From NCBI GenBank assembly GCA_027946365.1, contig JAPEUQ010000014.1, positions 372,001-436,000 on the forward strand: a stretch of 64,000 nucleotides of DNA, given 5' to 3'. Below are positions 49,353 to 60,595 of this stretch, piece by piece. The stretch is from Kalmusia sp. IMI 367209. Its lineage: Eukaryota > Ascomycota > Dothideomycetes > Pleosporales > Didymosphaeriaceae. How positions within the stretch are numbered: the stretch's first letter is position 1; the number at the start of each line of letters is the position of its first letter. Under the pieces are notes generated by a model. The model had not been told where the DNA came from and made no database searches. It worked only from the letters and a program-made list of their open reading frames with translations. A program made the translations under genes and the position numbers.

Positions 49353-50804
49353 TCACTGGAATGTAAGCACACCAGAGTGACCAATTTTCAGTGACACACC
49401 AGGTCGCATAGCCCAAACAACATCTGGATGTGCTATATACAGCCAGGGTGGGTTATGCTGAAGTTTCTTGAGACATGCCGCGTATGCATCTGCCCTTTCA
49501 TCATTATGCACCTTCTTCCTTGCCAGTGCGATCAATTCCTGCATCTCTTCATTGTGATACCCTAGCCACCACGTGTTCCGCGACGTACTCGAAATTTTGT
49601 CGTCTAGGACGCGAAAAGTGCTGTTCGGCGTCGAATCAAACAATGCTAGATCTCCAATCTCTTTTCGGATGCCGATCGAACGTGCATACTCGGGACGATT
49701 GGTCTCAACTTTGACCTCAACTTTGAAACCTACGGCTTCTAGGGAAGATGATACGAAGCGAGAGATCTTCTGTGCGTGTTCAGGCATATAGGTTGGCGTG
49801 CGGAGTACAAGCGGTGTGCTAGTGTCCAGTTTTGCAAGCAAAGTACGCGCTCGCTCAGGGTCGTGTGGTATTGGAAGCAGTTGCGCTTCTTTGGATCCGA
49901 GATGGAACGGGCTCACTACTGTAGCGGACGGCAATGCGAGCTGTTGATACACTTCCTTCACTAGCTTTGTGGTATCGACTGCAAGATTGACTGCAAGACG
50001 AGCTTCTGGTGACCGAAATATACCGTGCATACAGTTTAGGTAGTATATTACCGACAGTGTGCTCGTGACCCTACCCCATTGCAATGAAGGATCGAAGTTG
50101 ATAAGGTGGAGGTGCTCCCCACGCTCGAGATTTAGTGCAACATCGACTTTGCCTTCACGCAATGAGTTCAATCGCTTCTCTGCATCTGGCTCATGAGATG
50201 CAATGATCGTATGAGGACCATTATGACGATTTGGCCTCACTAGCTGAAGGGTTGCTTTGCCAATATTATTCTTCCGTTCGAACTCTACCACCTCATAAGG
50301 CCCAGTGCCCAGGACTGGTTTGCCCTTAGAATCAAACTTGCAAGGCCAGAACTCGCAAAGAATATCCAAAACATCTGCGAAGGGTTCGGTATTTTCAATC
50401 TTGACGATACGATCATCTTCGGCAGAGATTTGAGCATTCTCAAAGTAACGAGCATAACTCCAACGCATGCCAAAATAATCCAAAGAATCTAGTAGGCCGT
50501 TGATATATTTAACGACGTCGGTGGCGGTACAAGCGCTGCCGTCATGGAAGAGGGCTTGGTCACGGATGTAAAAGTGCCATATCTTGCCATCAGAAGAAAT
50601 TTTCCACCCCGAAAAGAGGCCTGGCTGAGCGAGACCACCTGGCTGCCATCGAAGAAGTGGTTCGAATGCAAGGCTTTTCAGAGCGACTACGCTGCTGTCG
50701 TCGGTGACTTGTGTTGGCAGGCGAAAATCAACATTCTCCAGGCATATTCGAAGAGTTTCCGGGGTCATGTTGAAATATAGCGATAAGTTGGATGCTTTCA
50801 TCAA
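49353..50804 (-). CDS. Bacterial-type family 5 solute-binding protein (SBP_bac_5)
   Basis: An intronless frame of 483 aa. The family 5 core is complete: ALKSLAFEPLLRWQPGG, then PGLFSGWKISSDGKIWHFY and IRDQALFHDGSACTATDVV, exactly the order of bacterial oligopeptide/dipeptide/nickel-binding proteins. Later blocks GTGPYEVVEF and PEARLAVNLAVD also match. Bacterial homologues are secreted and feed an ABC permease. Here there is no signal peptide, and no family-5 ABC permease in the window. The protein is therefore likely cytosolic and has a changed role, such as ligand binding, buffering or sensing. Absence of introns and a bacterial domain suggest an old horizontal acquisition. The start MMKASNLSLYF is the first in-frame ATG. 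Confidence 0.9.
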   Translation of the reverse strand: MMKASNLSLYFNMTPETLRICLENVDFRLPTQVTDDSSVVALKSLAFEPLLRWQPGGLAQPGLFSGWKISSDGKIWHFYIRDQALFHDGSACTATDVVKYINGLLDSLDYFGMRWSYARYFENAQISAEDDRIVKIENTEPFADVLDILCEFWPCKFDSKGKPVLGTGPYEVVEFERKNNIGKATLQLVRPNRHNGPHTIIASHEPDAEKRLNSLREGKVDVALNLERGEHLHLINFDPSLQWGRVTSTLSVIYYLNCMHGIFRSPEARLAVNLAVDTTKLVKEVYQQLALPSATVVSPFHLGSKEAQLLPIPHDPERARTLLAKLDTSTPLVLRTPTYMPEHAQKISRFVSSSLEAVGFKVEVKVETNRPEYARSIGIRKEIGDLALFDSTPNSTFRVLDDKISSTSRNTWWLGYHNEEMQELIALARKKVHNDERADAYAACLKKLQHNPPWLYIAHPDVVWAMRPGVSLKIGHSGVLTFQ

Positions 50805-51527
50805 AGGATTGATGTCACTTCTATTGTAGCGATGAGATAGGAGTGGTCTGGAATGTTAGCATGACAAGCTAGCCCATGGAGCTAACTATACTGCACATAC
50901 CAGCAACCACAGCACTTTTCGTGATGGCATGTGAACGCATCAATGCTCTTTTCTCGAAAATGTTTGATGCATGAAGCCTTATAAGGATGAATGCAGCCAA
51001 AGATCCACTACAGCAAGACAAGCTCCAAATTACTCCGATATCGCGCTGTTTTGGCTGTTGAATTAAACGAACAAAGAAGACATAGAATCAAATTTCTCTC
51101 GTAATAGTTGTAGGACTATCCGGAAGCATGGATCCGAGATGTTAAAGGCACAATACAGAGCCCAAAGCACGACATCGCCTATCTCCGGCCCGTCCCACCT
51201 CAACGACACGATCGTGATGTGGACGGAAAAGAGCTACCATAGTAATCATGAGCCGCTGCAGCTACATCCATATATCCTAGTAAGCCTTATACCATCAAAG
51301 TTTAGTCGCCATGCGTTGCATACGTACCTTGTGCTGTTCATGGCGAGTAAGCGGAGAATTATCACGACATCTTCTTGAAATGTGTCTGGCCGGCTCTTAG
51401 TCTACTTTCTGAGTCGCGATATAATCGATTTCAAACACTAAAGAGTCATACTTTTAGAAAGGGAGAATATACATACGTACTAATCGACAGTCGCATCGAT
51501 ATTTTGATCTAGAGAGAAAGAGTCACC
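50805..51527. promoter_or_regulatory. Divergent intergenic region, SBP / MFS
   Basis: 723 bp holding the promoters of both flanking genes. It includes the palindrome CCTTATAAGG (50977-50986), which also fits a TATA-like element for the SBP gene. No gene inside was recognised. Confidence 0.45.
50977..50986. promoter_or_regulatory. CCTTATAAGG palindrome (CArG/TATA-like)
   Basis: A perfect 10-bp palindrome that matches the MADS-box CC(A/T)6GG consensus, 173 bp before the SBP start. It may serve as a TATA-like element or an Mcm1/SRF-type site; sequence alone cannot decide. Confidence 0.3.
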
Positions 51528-53360
51528 ATGTCGGACGTGAAGGAAATCACTCAGGTAGCCGCATCTGACACAGCTTCCAGCAACGACAAACTACCTACAG
51601 AAAAGGGTCTGGCTGTCGTAACTAAAAAGGAACCATCTCTTCCACAAGGCAAAACCACATCCTTGTGGCGTCGCATTGTTGGCCTCGTTTGGGATTCCGT
51701 CGAAGGCGACCCAGAATATCGACGCTATGTACAGCGCTTAGACAGATTCTTTTTGTGAGTAAAAGCGTATACTTACAAGCTCCTTTGCATTTTAGTAGCT
51801 TACTTTCACACCCACAGTCCTACAGTATGCTTCGGCTATTTTATCAAATACCTGGACCAGACGAATTACGGTGAGGAGAAAAGGTTGGGCATAACCAACG
51901 CATAGATTACTGACTCTAGTACAGTCAACGCGTTTGTCAGCGGTATGAAAGAAGATCTCCATCTATATGGGAACGAACGGAACTGGCTCAATACCTGGTT
52001 CAGCCTGGGAATAATGGTTGGTAGCATACCTGCTCAAATGACGCAGCTCGGTCGCGTACGCTCTTCGATCTTGATCCCTATGTGCGAAGTTTGCTGGTCG
52101 TTTCTCGTCATAGGCATGGGATTCTCCAACAATATCAAGACAGTGAGTATCTTGTATTGCGAGGTTTTTGCTGAGAGCATTCTGACCATATGCAGATGTA
52201 TGCCTTACGATTCTTTATTGGTCTTTTCGAAGCCTGCGCATTCCCAGGCTACATCGCCATGCTGGGTGGGTGGTACGGCCCGAAAGAGCTTACGAAACGC
52301 CTCGCCATCTTGCTACAGATTGAGTCGATAGCGAGTATGTTCAGTGGGTATTTGCAAGCAGGCTTGTACACCTCAATGGATGGACGTCATGGCATCGCGG
52401 GTTGGAGATGGCTCTTCATTATGGATGCTATAATTTCTCTGCCGATCGCTATCTGGGGTTTCTTTGGACTGCCTGATCTACCGCATAACACGAAGGCTTT
52501 TTATTGGTCGACTGATGTAAGTATACGAGCCACTGTCTAGAAGGAGTAAAAAGGTATTGACACCCAATCAGCACGTCCAATACGGAATTAAACGAATCGA
52601 ACAATTTGGTCAGACGGCTCAGAAGAAGCTCACTTGGAAGGAAGCCAAGCGTGTATATACCCAGTTTCCGATCTGGGCTTTTGTGGTACCATATACGTAA
52701 GCACATACACTTGACTCTCCCATGCCCTGATAATGAACAATAATAACGTCGGTCCGCAGCATGGTCGCAGCGTGCCACACCGCAACTAGCTACTTCAGCC
52801 TCTGGCTTAAAGCCAATGGGTACAGCGTTGTGCAGACAAATTACCTACCTACAGGCGGCAATGCATTCAATATCGTGTTTACCGTGGGCTGCGGTATCAT
52901 CGCCGATCACACAGGACAGTACTACCCAATGATCATAACGATACAATTTCTGATGATCTTATCCAATATCTTGTTGACCGTTTGGCATATACCGAAGGGC
53001 GCGCTCATGTTTGCGTACTATCTGTCCTACGGGGGTTCAGCAGCGACGCCTCTTCTCATCAGCTGGGCAACGCAACTTAATGCTGGCGATCCGAGTGTGC
53101 GACAGCTTTTGGTCGCGACCGCTAATGTGGTATCATATGCCTGGGTCCTCTGGGTACCTTTGGTATTGTTCCCCACCTACGATGCGCCGAAATATAGATA
53201 CGGATACCAGATTCTTATCCTCTTTGGTGGCCTAGCTATCATGAGTGTAACTCTCATGTGGTATTTGTACAGACGAAGGACACAGAAGTTAGCTCGCAAC
53301 GAGAATGAGGATGAGAGCGAAATGCGACCGGAGTCGGAGAAGTTTACCGGTGCTGAGTAG
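51528..53360 (+). CDS. MFS transporter, ACS family (Liz1/Dal5-like)
   Basis: Six exons (51528-51754, 51818-51870, 51925-52142, 52196-52516, 52572-52696, 52760-53360) give 514 aa in frame. Exon 2 is only 53 bp. Joined motifs CFGYFIKYLDQTNYVNAFVS and NTWFSLGIMVGSIPAQM are typical of the anion:cation symporter group that contains pantothenate (Liz1), allantoate/dipeptide (Dal5) and biotin carriers. About twelve helices are predicted; the N-terminus and the Arg/Glu-rich C-terminus are cytosolic. The substrate is probably a small organic anion or peptide. Dal5-type carriers of yeast also take up dipeptides, which matters for the neighbouring peptide-related genes. Confidence 0.9.
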
Positions 53361-54372
53361 CCCTTTCGCGCATTAAGAGTTCGAAAACACAAAGGCTGCA
53401 AGACAGGATCAATGTGGCTCGAATCAAGACTAGCTGTGTGAGTCATTAATGCTAGTATTGGCAAGATTTATATGGATGGAATTTGTGTAGCCAACATAAT
53501 GCTAAGACAATTGTTCGAGGCGCGGGCGGAGGGTGATGTGACGCATTTGATACAGAGTTTCGTGCACGGCGTTCACTGAGAATTTAAATCCTTGTGATTT
53601 CTGGTTATAGCGAGATCACTAACAAGGTCCTGAGCTACGAATATTTCTAAATCCCATTGAACTAAATACAGATCAATCAGCTAAAGCTAATTAATTATCG
53701 ATCTTATATCATACACGGCCCAACTAGAAGGAAAACCTCACTTTGTCATGACTAGAATTTACCCGCGTGCACTACATATCTTCGACCAACATAGATTTTT
53801 ATCTTCTTCGAATCTATTTTCCTACTTTGAAAACTATTTCGGAAGGGAACCTTTATTAATGGTTGAGTTGTGAGACCGCCTAGGTCAGGCCTTCAATTTA
53901 GCCTCAATGACGTTCAATAGGTCAGTTGCTCCGGCCAAGAGTCTTGCCGCTAACTTTATCGAAGGTGTGATTTTATAAAGTATTCAATTGGTCGAAGAGT
54001 TTTAACGTCGTTCCGAATGTCGAGGGACGACCACAGCTACTAACGATGCCACTAGGAGAATTCATGGAGGCAATCGAAGTAAGTGATTGGTAATACGATC
54101 ATTGTCGAAGTCGAATCTAATAGTCCTCGCTGGCAATGAAGATGACGATGTGCCTTACTCCCATGACGCTTCTACAACCTGCATCAAAGGTCTAACGACC
54201 TTCCTACTTCGGTAATGATCGTGCATATCGCACCAGATATCCACAATGTCGCGATATGCAGTACACCTAACCTTGCAACTATAAGCAAAAGGCGAGCTGA
54301 TACGGACACATATAAATATGACTAGTCGACCAGGCTGGCCCCGTTTAGAGAGCTCCCTCTGCCACACTAAAC
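53361..54372. other. 1.0-kb gene-free region
   Basis: No gene was recognised; AT-rich with frequent stops. The right end carries a TATA box and the leader of the cyanophycinase-like gene. Confidence 0.4.
54311..54318 (+). promoter_or_regulatory. TATA box of cyanophycinase-like gene
   Basis: TATAAATA 55 bp before the ATG at 54373 (counted from its last base), a typical strong core promoter position for secreted-enzyme genes. Confidence 0.5.
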
Positions 54373-55266
54373 ATGCGCCTCCCCAGTATCTTCTCCGCCG
54401 CGCTCTTGGCCACTACGGCCTTGGCGTTTCCCCTCGCAAAGTCTACTGCTCGTGACACCAACTCGACCGTCGGCCCTGAGAAAGGACATCTAGTCATCGT
54501 CGGTGGCAATCTCCAGAGCGAATCCATCTACCAGCGCATCATCTCACTCGCAGGCGGCTACAATGCTTCTATCGTCGTTGTCCCTACCGCAGGCGGAGAC
54601 CCCTCGTATAACCAGAATTTCTCCACCGCCGTCACCTTCCGCCAGCTCGGCGCCACCAACGTGACGGTACTACATACGTATGACCCTGCTGTTGCTGACA
54701 CGGATGAATTTATTGCGCCGCTCAAGGAAGCCAATGCTATCTTCTTCGGCGGGGGACGACAGTGGAGGCTCGTAGATGCATATGCTGGAACGAAGACGGA
54801 AGCAGCTTTCAATCAAGTTCTCGACCGCGGGGGCGTAATAAGCGGATCGTCGGCCGGTGCGTCTATCATCGGCTCGTTTTTGGTCCGCGGCGATACGTCA
54901 GGCAACGATATCTTGGTCGGAGATCATACCATTGGCTTTGGTTACCTGAAAAATGCGGCCATCGATCAGCATGTTCTGGTGAGAAATAGGCACTTCGACT
55001 TGTTTCAGGTTCTGGAGGTGGATCCGGGATTGCTGGGTATCGCGATTGATGAGGATACCGCTGTAGTTGTGCATGGGAACGATGCGGAGATCATCGGTAG
55101 CACATATGCGTTGATTTACGATGGGGGCTTTTGGTCTAGGGATGGGAGTGGTGGGAAGTATGATTTGCCAGAAAAGAAATTCTACTTTCTAAAAGAGGGC
55201 GATAGGTATGATCTGGGAGCGAGGAAGGTTGTGGAGACCGAAATTGTGAGTGCGGAGGAACTGTGA
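54373..55266 (+). CDS. Secreted cyanophycinase-like S51 peptidase
   Basis: An intronless frame of 297 aa. Residues 1-18 form a signal peptide (MRLPSIFSAALLATTALA), so the enzyme should be secreted or cell-wall-facing. The S51 fold is clear: GHLVIVGGN, VVVPTAGGDPSYN, IFFGGGRQWRL, the nucleophile elbow SGSSAGAS (catalytic Ser about residue 160), and IDQHVLVRNRHFDL, the conserved DQH plus arginines of cyanophycinases. Cyanophycinase cleaves cyanophycin, a bacterial storage polymer of Asp and Arg, to beta-Asp-Arg dipeptides. Fungal members may act on other isopeptides. Four or more N-glycosylation sequons fit secretion. No introns, consistent with a bacterial origin. A general serine peptidase of the S51 family is the alternative. 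Confidence 0.85.
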   Translation: MRLPSIFSAALLATTALAFPLAKSTARDTNSTVGPEKGHLVIVGGNLQSESIYQRIISLAGGYNASIVVVPTAGGDPSYNQNFSTAVTFRQLGATNVTVLHTYDPAVADTDEFIAPLKEANAIFFGGGRQWRLVDAYAGTKTEAAFNQVLDRGGVISGSSAGASIIGSFLVRGDTSGNDILVGDHTIGFGYLKNAAIDQHVLVRNRHFDLFQVLEVDPGLLGIAIDEDTAVVVHGNDAEIIGSTYALIYDGGFWSRDGSGGKYDLPEKKFYFLKEGDRYDLGARKVVETEIVSAEEL

Positions 55267-55952
55267 GTGAAATTGAGAGTTCGAGGAGGCGCGACATGTA
55301 CTTGAACGTGATTGCACTTCGGATAGTACTTATCCCCTGAAATCATACGGACATTGGGCGTAGCGTAGTCTATTATTGAAGGGAGGCTTGTGAAACATAA
55401 CTTGAATTAGAGAACAATGCTGTCATTGCCTAAATATATAGGTAAGGAGAATACGACCATTTGGCCCACAAACATATAAGGACGCAATCTCACAATGAGA
55501 ATAGCAACTGGAACCTATCGAATAATCATTTTGATTAACTGCATGTGTTATTACATAGTTCAACAAAGCTCTTCGTGTATGATATCAATATTCTATCAAT
55601 AGGTCATGAGCATATGTCAGCTCATTGAGAAGTATAGTTGTCTGTGTCGACAGAACGTGACGCTGACCACTTACAGTCGCGACTTCTGAAAAGCGAACTC
55701 GACGGTGCTAACACAGCCATGATAATGGGAACGGCTGTCTCACGGGTTCGCGGAACCGAACTCCTGTAAGAAACTTATAGAAGTGCAAATACAGAGCACC
55801 TCAGTGCTAAAAGCGCCCATATGTAGCTTCAGGGAGTATTTGACACAGGTAGATCTGTGCCCGCCTAACAAGTGAAGCTCACCAGGGTAAGCCCTACAGA
55901 GCTACGCGGAAGGGCTTTTGATTATTGTGGATGGCCACAAGTAAGACCAGCG
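55267..55952. other. Convergent 3' region, 686 bp
   Basis: It lies between the 3' ends of the cyanophycinase-like and Zn2Cys6 genes. No gene or clear repeat was recognised. Confidence 0.4.
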
Positions 55953-58383
55953 CTATCGAAAGTCAAAACTCGAATAGACCTGACTTGCATCAATAACAAT
56001 TGAATCATCCAAGTTCGTCAACTGCAAAATTTCCGAATTCATATCTGAATAGTTCGAGTCGTCAAATGCTAGATCGAGACTTTGTTGCGTCTGTAAGGGC
56101 GTCATGAAATTCCTGTTCCCCAGTCATGTCAGCATTTCCTTGACGCTCTGAAGGCAGACTTACGGATCAAGGTTCCCCCACAACTGCGCAATCAAATCGT
56201 CATCTAGAAGCACACTCGTATTGCCTTCTTTGGTTTCAATGGGAATGCCAAGGTCAGTGAGCCGAAGGGGAGTTTCCTCAGCCACCATCTTGCTGAAACC
56301 GATTTGCTCTAGACTCTTCATGAGGGAGATGGAAGTCTCGATGTGTGACCGGTATTGCGGCATTTTAGTATGCGCAAAAGCGAGGATGAATACCATGACG
56401 AGTCGCAACAAACACGTGCTATCGAACGCCGTCAGACTAGATAAAGTGTTATCTGCCGCCATCTGCTGCAGTATCGCCATGCTCTTCTGCGCAGCATCGA
56501 TACACGTCTTGCCCATCCTTTCAAACCAGATCTTCTTGCTAGTAGCTAGTGTGCTGTGTTTCAGTACTAGGTACAAGAGGAACGGACGGCATAACAGAAT
56601 GGTCGAGCTCCAGTATTGCAGGTGAAGGACTGCGACAGCACGTTTGTGTGTTGGCGGGGCGGGTACATCATGTTTGAGGTGTGGGGGCATGAGTTGCTGC
56701 CATCCTTGGAGGGAAAGGAGTAATTTAGAAACGGTGGTGAAGGAAATAGTGCGCGAGTTCATGAAGCGTTCCGTGTAGACCGCTTGGATAATTTCGCGCT
56801 TTAGGCGGCAGAGAGAGACGGATGTAGAGAGCCATGATAATGGTGTATGCATTCCGGGGTATAAGATCTGTGGACAGTCAGCTGCTTAGCTCCAGGATTG
56901 GATGTTGCGTATCACACACCTGCTCAGAAGGTAAAGGGGTAGTGATCCTCAGATGCCGTTCATCGATTAGCGTCGGACTGCCTCCTCTTGAAGCAACCTC
57001 TTGGTCAAGCGTGAACAACGTCCACCATATACGGCGATTTTGTTCTCGTTCCATTGAAGCACCAGAATCGGGTACTTGGTCTCTATGCAGCCCAAGCGAG
57101 TAGGCCATCTGGATACTCGCGCCCATATACAAGTATGAGGTCGTTCTTGAGCAAAGATTTTCTAGGGCTATGCTCTGATAAATGTTAGCTAGCAAGCTTT
57201 TTTTTTTTTGGATAAGGTGACTCACCATAATGGCTAACGCGCGAATGCTATCAATGTCTGCCTCATCGTAGACTGCGGGTAATAATTCCTTGGCGAGAGC
57301 AATGTAGTCTTCTGATGACTTCTCATCAGAAGCAGCAGGAGACCCAGGAGGTAACGGTGATTGTCCACTCGGCTCTTCATAATTCGCTGCACCAAGTCCA
57401 AGAATAGCGTAAAGTGAGCACATCCAGGAACAAGTAGCATTTGCTGACTTTCCAGTATATGTACTCTCTACTCGGTAGAGGAACTGCTCAATAGAATAGA
57501 ACCAATGAGTGCAATGTACATCTTCTAGGAATCTAGAGACGTAGTAGTCGCAGAGCTCACGACGGGGGAGAAAATAGCGACCAGGCGTGCCATATTCAGT
57601 TGTTGAAGGTGTAGGAAGGGGCGGAGGATACAATCCGACCTTCGGCGGTCCAATGATGTTGGGATTCTTCCGTACTTCTGCCTCTCTGCCCATTGAGCAA
57701 ACAGCGGCGTTGAAGGGTATCTCTGAGTGGGCGCCAACATATCCTAACACATTTAGCAAACACAAGTGCTAAGTGATTCACTCACGTACGATATCTTCCT
57801 GTGGAATCTTTCATCATCGTTCCTAGTGGTTCATGTAGATCGTTCACCGAATCTAGCACAGGCTCTGCTTCTTGTGCCACCTCCCCTTCATCCGGTGACG
57901 TGTCTTCACTGGTCACAGGCATCGGTTCACCTTCAGTGACCGACCCCACAAGCCTCCCATCGACGACGTCTTGGGCAATTTGTCTTAGCGACACTAGATT
58001 GAGTTCACGATCTGGGAAGAAGTGTTCCAATATGCGCATTGAGCATTGGTATTCTTCTTCTGTAACATGGTAGTACGGGCGCTTTCGGCGAGGCGTTGCT
58101 ATCTGGCATGTTGATCCCGTTCGAGCGCAGTATCGACATGGTCCAGGGACTATATGTATTGTGAGTCTTCACATGCCGTCGCACTCCAACATTCACGATG
58201 CACCCCCGCTTACCTGGGTCGATACACTAGATTGGTTAGTGCCTGGGCATCTCGTTCCGAGGAACAGGCGCATACCTTCGTCTTCCTACTCCGACATCTG
58301 TCACAGCTGCTATGCACGCGATGCGTTCCAGGTCCACGCATAGGTTGCAAGGCATGGCCTGTTGAAGCCGAAGCTTCGGCCAT
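55953..58383 (-). CDS. Zn2Cys6 transcription factor
   Basis: Seven exons (58276-58383, 58214-58226, 57790-58149, 57226-57743, 56920-57174, 56164-56867, 55953-56112) give 705 aa in frame. The zinc cluster reads CDRCRSRKTKCIDP then CRYCARTGSTC, spacing Cx2Cx6Cx7Cx2Cx6C. It is split by two introns around a 13-bp microexon that encodes the third cysteine. A basic linker PRRKRPYY and a helical EYQCSMRILEHFF segment follow. The middle-homology region has MAYSLGLHRDQV and RRIWWTLFTLDQEVASRGG, the fungal-specific transcription factor domain signature. The acidic C-terminus (LDLAFDDSNYSDMNSEI) could be an activation domain. Lying beside ALDH, SnoaL-like and decarboxylase genes, it is the likely local activator. 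Confidence 0.9.
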
Positions 58384-58787
58384 GTTCGGGCGACAATCGG
58401 GCCCGAGACGTTTTCAGTTACTAAGCCTGATATTATTCGATAATGAGACCAGCAGCGGAGGGTCGCACGGTGATAGGAAAGTCAGCCGGACCCCTAGAGC
58501 GGGCGTCAAGAAACTGTTGTTGGGGAAAATGCGGGGATTCCAGGCTGTTGATATGTGGGGGCGCTTGCGCAGGGGCGGTCACGATTTGAGCCGAGCATTC
58601 CGTATCAGGCTAATACTCATATGGATAGCCTCACGACCGAAGCAGGTGACTTCTGTTTCATTAAAGTTTCATAGTCTAGTGCTTGCTAGTCGAGCTCTGA
58701 TTGGCAGCGCTAGAGGGCCACTGCACGGCTAGAAGATCGCTCCTTGTACATGTATTGGATTCAAACTTTGCAGCCTGCTATCGCGAC
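58384..58787. promoter_or_regulatory. Promoter of Zn2Cys6 gene / 3' flank of ALDH
   Basis: 404 bp between the start of the regulator and the stop of the aldehyde dehydrogenase. A weak open frame crosses it; no gene is called. Confidence 0.45.
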
Positions 58788-60595
58788 CTAGTCTAATTTG
58801 ATGATGACTGACTTCGTTTCAAGGAAGTTGTTGAGTGAGTAGAACGGCTCACCTTCCCTGCCCGAACCAGATGATTTGTAACCGCCGAACGGTGTGTCGT
58901 TCACGCCAGTGGTCGGACTCGTGCAATTGACGCCAACTGTGCCCGCCTCTAGGCCCTTTGCGAACCGTATCGCACGGTTGATGTCTTTCGTATAGACCGC
59001 AGCGTAGAGTCCGTACTCGGTGTTGTTTGCTTTGGCCAGCACTTCTTCTTCTGTCTTGAAAACATTGATATTAACGACCGGCCCAAACACCTCTTCCTTC
59101 ATGATGGTTGCATCTTCTGGGGTGTTGGTAAATATCGTTGGTTGGATGTAGTATCCTTCGCGGTCCGAGGGAGCCGAACCACCGATAACAAGGTCGCCAG
59201 ACTGCTTTCCCATTTCCAAGTATCGAAGCACAGTCTTATGTTGTACTTCGTCTGCCTGTGGGCCGTGATTGGTGCCTTTCTCAAGCGGATCCCCAACAGT
59301 CACCTAAACACACAAATTCGAGTCAGTAAAGACACATGTTCAGTCACCTAGGTGCCATCGCGTACAAGGCATACGTTTCTTGTGTGCAATGGTAAGTTAT
59401 AGCAGTGATCCCCACACATAATGAAGTGTGAACTCGTACCTTAGTTGTGAAGTAATCTTTGAAAAGGTCCAAGTACTTGTCGGCGATAGTGTCCTGAATA
59501 TATATGCGGGAGTTGGCCATACAGACTTGTCCGCTATTTGACTGGATACTGTAGGCGGTTTCCTTCACAGCCTTTTCTAGGTCGGCATCTTCAAAAACAA
59601 CTGCAGGTGACTTGCCTCCCAGCTCGAGATAGACTTGCTTCAAATTTGACTTTGCTGAAGCAGCTTGAATCATACGACCCGTGCGTCCAGAGCCAGTAAA
59701 TGAGAGAGCTCGTACATCCATATGGTGACTCAAGATAGACCCACTGACCTATAAATCATCATGCAATAAGCATGTCGCTCGTTTAAAACGTATATCGGCT
59801 TTACTTACGTTGCCAAATCCGGTGATAATGTTGAAGACACCAGGAGGAAAGCCTGCTTGTTTTACAAGTGTCGCTAGCTTCGCGGACTACAAAGATAAGT
59901 ACGAACAGAGAAAGTCCTGCATGGATGACCTACGGTTAATGGAGCCTTTTCGCTACTCTTCACTACAACTGTGTTGCCCACGATGAGTGCTGGAGCAACC
60001 TTGTTTGCCAAGAAAAGAAGAGGGACGTTCCAAGGAATAATAGCAGCTACGACCCCGTAAGGTTGGCGTAGGACCATGTTGAGAAAGCCGGGCGTTTGTA
60101 CACCTACGATGGGCGATACGGTCAGCACAGTTTCACACGCGTTCATCAAGGATGGGTTAACGTACTGGTGGTCCCCTGGACCGCGTAACCAGATTCGGCG
60201 TAGTGCTCGAATTTTCCAGCAGAAGCATAGCCATCAAAGAAAGTTCCAATTGGCTTGCCCATAGCAGCAGCTTCGAGAGCGGCCAATTCGTCGTTGTTCT
60301 CCCGTATGAGGTTTGCTAACTTCCGGAAGTAGGGTGCTCTTTCCTGCGGGGATAGAGCAGACCATGATGGGAAAGCGGCTTTGGCCGAGGCGACTGCCCT
60401 GTCTGTATCCTGTTCAGATGCTTCATGAACTTTTGCAACGAGTTTCAAAGTGGCCGGGTTGGTAATGTCAAATGTTCTACCGTCAGAAGACTCCACGAAC
60501 TGCAATGAATAAGCAAATGCCAATCAGTAGAGTATCTGGTACGAACCTCCCCGTTGATGAAAAGACGAGTTTCGATGTGCTCCCGGAAGCCCCAT
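58788..60595 (-). CDS. Aldehyde dehydrogenase (start codon followed by a disruptive G run)
   Basis: Exons 60547-60595, 60166-60499, 59934-60103, 59809-59886, 59440-59748 and 58788-59303 give about 484 aa. All ALDH landmarks are present: [17 protein letters not shown], cofactor-site lysine in [21 protein letters not shown], general-base Glu in LELGGKSP, catalytic Cys in [10 protein letters not shown], and [10 protein letters not shown]. The only plausible ATG (60595) is followed by GGGG. Read as written, exon 1 is out of frame, whereas with three G the sequence would open [18 protein letters not shown], the usual fungal ALDH start. So either the gene is disabled at its start or the sequence has one extra G. 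Substrate class: aliphatic or aromatic aldehydes, NAD(P)-dependent. It is divergent from the SnoaL-like gene. Confidence 0.88.
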
